Assembly: GCF_028389875.1 (NCBI RefSeq)
Contig: NC_084678.1
Span: 12,368,899 to 12,432,898, forward strand
Direction of reading: 5' to 3'
Length of the DNA: 64,000 bases
From: Rhea pennata
Lineage: Eukaryota > Chordata > Aves > Rheiformes > Rheidae
The notes under the pieces are model-generated. The model did no database searches. It saw only the letters and a program-made list of their open reading frames with translations, and was not told the origin of the DNA. Position numbers and translations under genes: made by a program. This document shows, in pieces, positions 61,301 through 64,000 of the stretch (positions are counted from its first letter, which is position 1; each line of letters opens with the position of its first letter).

Positions 61301-63210
61301 GCTATCGGTCTTTAAATAAAGCAACTGAAATAATTCTTTTCTGTCTTATTTTAGATCAAGACTTTATTTAATAAACACTTGATAAAAGCCTAATAAGCAA
61401 TTTGAGGTATTACAGGTATGTTAAAGATCTGAGGGTGGTTATAAGCCAAGGTCATAAGCTCTATTGACTTCTCAAGCTCTATAACAATTGATTAACCATT
61501 TATTAAAATCATTTATTCATCACTTCCTAATACTTTATTCAGTAGGTTCTTCTCCAGCAAGTTTGAGCGTACCACATTTTGGGCAAAGATGTCTTATGTC
61601 TCAGGTACTCTCAAAGTCAATTCTAAACTGATAGAGAAAGAAAGAAAACCATAAATGTTATGGTGGCTTTAAGGACAAAAAAAGAAAAGGCTCTTTCACA
61701 AACAGGTTCAGCTGAAATCCAGCAGCCTGCTTCAACACAGCCACTGGGTATTTCCTACCAAGCTCAACAGGAGCCTGACTGTCCTCTATCTAAAAAAGCA
61801 CTCAGGTTGCCTAACCGCTTTCATAAAACTCAGCAAAAGCTTTTCCCTATCAGAAAGTTGTTCATTAATTTACTAGAGTGATAACAAATGGAAGAGCACG
61901 CACACTCAAAAGGACATTCAGCCTTTGAAGATGTTTCTGTATTGAACAACAGAAGAAGAAAATACCATCCAGGATTCCCAATGTGCAGTCAGATATGGAA
62001 AAACTAAAACTGTCTGGATTTGCAAAATTAACCTCTAAAGATGTCACTGCACTTTTTCCTACACCCTAAAGATGAAATACCTGCCGCTCTTCCTGGATAG
62101 GAATTCACCGATGTATTTCATTGCTAGCAGGGCAATGTAATTTGCAACCCGTTTCGCCAAGTGAACAACAACAGTGTTTATAGTACAGCAACTACAATCA
62201 TACAATCAGCCTTCGTAATTAGATCTTGGCAACTCTTGAAATACTTCCCTTACCCAGTTTACCTGGAGAGGTGCGACCTAACCATTTAGCTCCTGGAGAC
62301 GTTTGAAGGAAAAACAGCAAGCACACCTCAGCGACCAGAGCCACGCCAGCCCAGCTGCACCACACCTCGTTGGCCCCACAGGGTCCCCTGACAGCCAACC
62401 ACAGTGACTTGGAAGACACCTGGACCTAAGGCTAAACCTCTGCAATGCCCAGGAATACCAGAAACTACACAAGCTAGTTCGTACCACTCCTGCTGGCAGC
62501 CCAGCAAGCTCTTTCCACATCGTAAGTCATGGCACATGGTCCCTTGTTCCTCCTGGCCGTACCAGCACACAAGGCTTCCCAGCACTTGTGCCACCCAATG
62601 CTTTCGGCCAACATGCCCCATGAAACACCGAAGACTTACAAGGTACACCAAGTTTCCAGGATTGTGCACACCACCCCCAGATGCCTCTGCCATTTCCAGT
62701 AGCATAAGATGCTTTCTCACCACTTCGTGAGACACTGGCCACTTCCAGCCAAGACACTGGTGGGCTACTGTCCTTTCAGGCATGGTCATCTCTGCTAACA
62801 TGCATAGCCAAGACTTGTGAGCAGCTGAACCTCACCAAGATCACAGAGCTTTCATTAAACCCTATCCCATGTAAGTGGGGAGATGTCACAGAGTGTTTAA
62901 TAAGACAACCCAGGCCAAAGTCTTGCACAAAAATCCAGCTGAAATTCCCAGCAGAGGAATTTAAGTGAGACACAAAATGGCAAAAAAAATAGGAATAAGA
63001 CAAGTCGTTACTTATCTCTAGACTTAACAGTGTGTCACTGCTTGCAAAACCAATTTGATCGTCTCTCTCTCAGGGAGGCGAATCCTTCCAGACCCCATTA
63101 GCCCCCATTAGCCAGACTGCAACGCCAGACAAGCAGTTTGCGAGCCACGAGACAAGCGAGTGCTGCTGCAATCCTGCAAGCCATTTCTTTGGGGAAAACA
63201 TGCATGTCTA
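58346..63210. other. Non-coding, no gene recognised
   Basis: Mostly AT-rich sequence. The block at about 61,260-61,540 is especially AT-rich, with repeated TTAATAA/TTTATTAA-like words, and resembles a conserved non-coding element. T runs lie at 59059-59083 and 59386-59404. Confidence 0.55.
59059..59083. repeat. Poly-T run, 25 bases
   Basis: An uninterrupted T run. Another of 19 bases follows at 59386-59404. Confidence 0.93.
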
Positions 63211-63214
63211 ACAT

Positions 63215-63244
63215 AAAAAAAAAAAAAAAAAAGCAGCAGCAGCA
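63215..63244. repeat. A18 run followed by (GCA)4
   Basis: An A run directly joined to four GCA units. Confidence 0.9.
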
Positions 63245-63769
63245 CGTAAGAACTGTCTGTCGCTGATAATGGTTAATTGGTACTAATTAGTACCTGCCAC
63301 GGTGCAATTCCAAAGAAGTCCTACCAGCCTATAAACGTGGCCTTTACCCCAAGAGCAGTACACGTTCCCAGCCATCAGAGACACCAAAGCAAAGGCGGCC
63401 GCACCTAGCCAGAGCGGCGAGTCAAAGCCTCCAGCACACCCCGGTCTTCCTCAGTCCTCTGACTGCCAGAGGGTTAAGTTAAAGTACATGAAAGCAGTCT
63501 CGGAGGCAATTCAAAAGGTTATATTAACACATCTTTCCTCTTGAACACGGCTTTAAAAAGTTACTTTCCAAAGTAACTGAGAGGGCAGAGATAAGCAACT
63601 TTTTCACCCTAGGAAAAGATTAAGGGTCAGAGAGGCACTGTAAATTACTGCCGGGGCTGAATAACTTGGGATCTGTAGGCTCAGAGTCAACTCAGTGATT
63701 TTAAGTCACTCTGATTTAGAGGAACAAGTTCAGATGTATTGCAAATCAATTCCTTGTGCACAGACGGCA

Positions 63770-64000
63770 TTAAAAAGTTAGCTTGTAAACGTGAGCTGTT
63801 CCCAGCATTTCCACGGGCAAACGGCAGCGTGCTCGGGCAACCTCGGCACGCGCACATGCGGTCACTGTTGCCCTGAAAGCAGCATCGACATTTATCACGA
63901 TGGGAAAGAAGAGAAGAGACTTCTGGCTCACGCGACACCGGCTGGCAGCAGAGGCGCGATCTCCTCCACCCCGCTCCCCCGCGGCCCGCTCCCGGAGGAG
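63770..64000. other. Start of a GC-rich block at the right edge
   Basis: CpG content rises towards the end of the window. It may be the edge of an upstream CpG island carrying the missing PMEPA1 first exon. No exon can be identified within the visible part. Confidence 0.4.

Overview
The window is vertebrate nuclear DNA, most likely from a bird. One gene is recognisable: PMEPA1 (TMEPAI), on the minus strand. Its predicted protein is closer to PMEPA1 than to its paralogue LDLRAD4. The bird assignment rests on the compact gene, GC-rich CpG bursts of the kind seen on microchromosomes, and low visible repeat content; it is inference. PMEPA1 lies on human 20q13, in the block I recall as syntenic with chicken chromosome 20.

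Layout. From 1 to about 23.9 kb there is no supportable gene. This is a non-coding flank downstream of PMEPA1, in which short CpG-rich bursts alternate with AT-rich stretches that resemble conserved non-coding elements. From about 23.9 to 28.8 kb lies the probable 3' UTR, carrying several microsatellites, several AATAAA signals and an odd CpG-rich patch. The coding exons are at 28790-29338, 29442-29495 and 36193-36347. Splice sites and phases join them into 251 codons: a membrane segment, two PPxY motifs and the SMAD-interaction motif PPNR. A CpG island at about 38.64-39.71 kb holds a candidate alternative first exon ending at a GTAAGC donor (38853). It has the right phase but no in-frame ATG. 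From 39.7 to 64 kb there is non-coding DNA that is probably upstream intron and promoter territory, with further CpG islands near 43.5, 51.1-53.5, 57.3-57.7, 58.2 and 63.8 kb. I could not find the exon for the long N-terminus of human isoform a; it probably lies beyond 64,000.

How it fits together. PMEPA1 is a TGF-beta-induced membrane adaptor that feeds back on TGF-beta signalling by sequestering receptor-regulated SMADs and recruiting NEDD4-family ligases. The perfect palindromic SMAD element GTCTAGAC occurs four times, about one being expected by chance. All four copies lie within the probable transcription unit, and one is 6 bp from a TCF/LEF-type site. This pair is the best candidate for an undescribed regulatory element here.

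Limits: there is no transcript evidence. UTR ends, first exons and regulatory sites are inferred. I recognised no tRNA, rRNA, CRISPR array, CR1 LINE or intact mobile element by eye.
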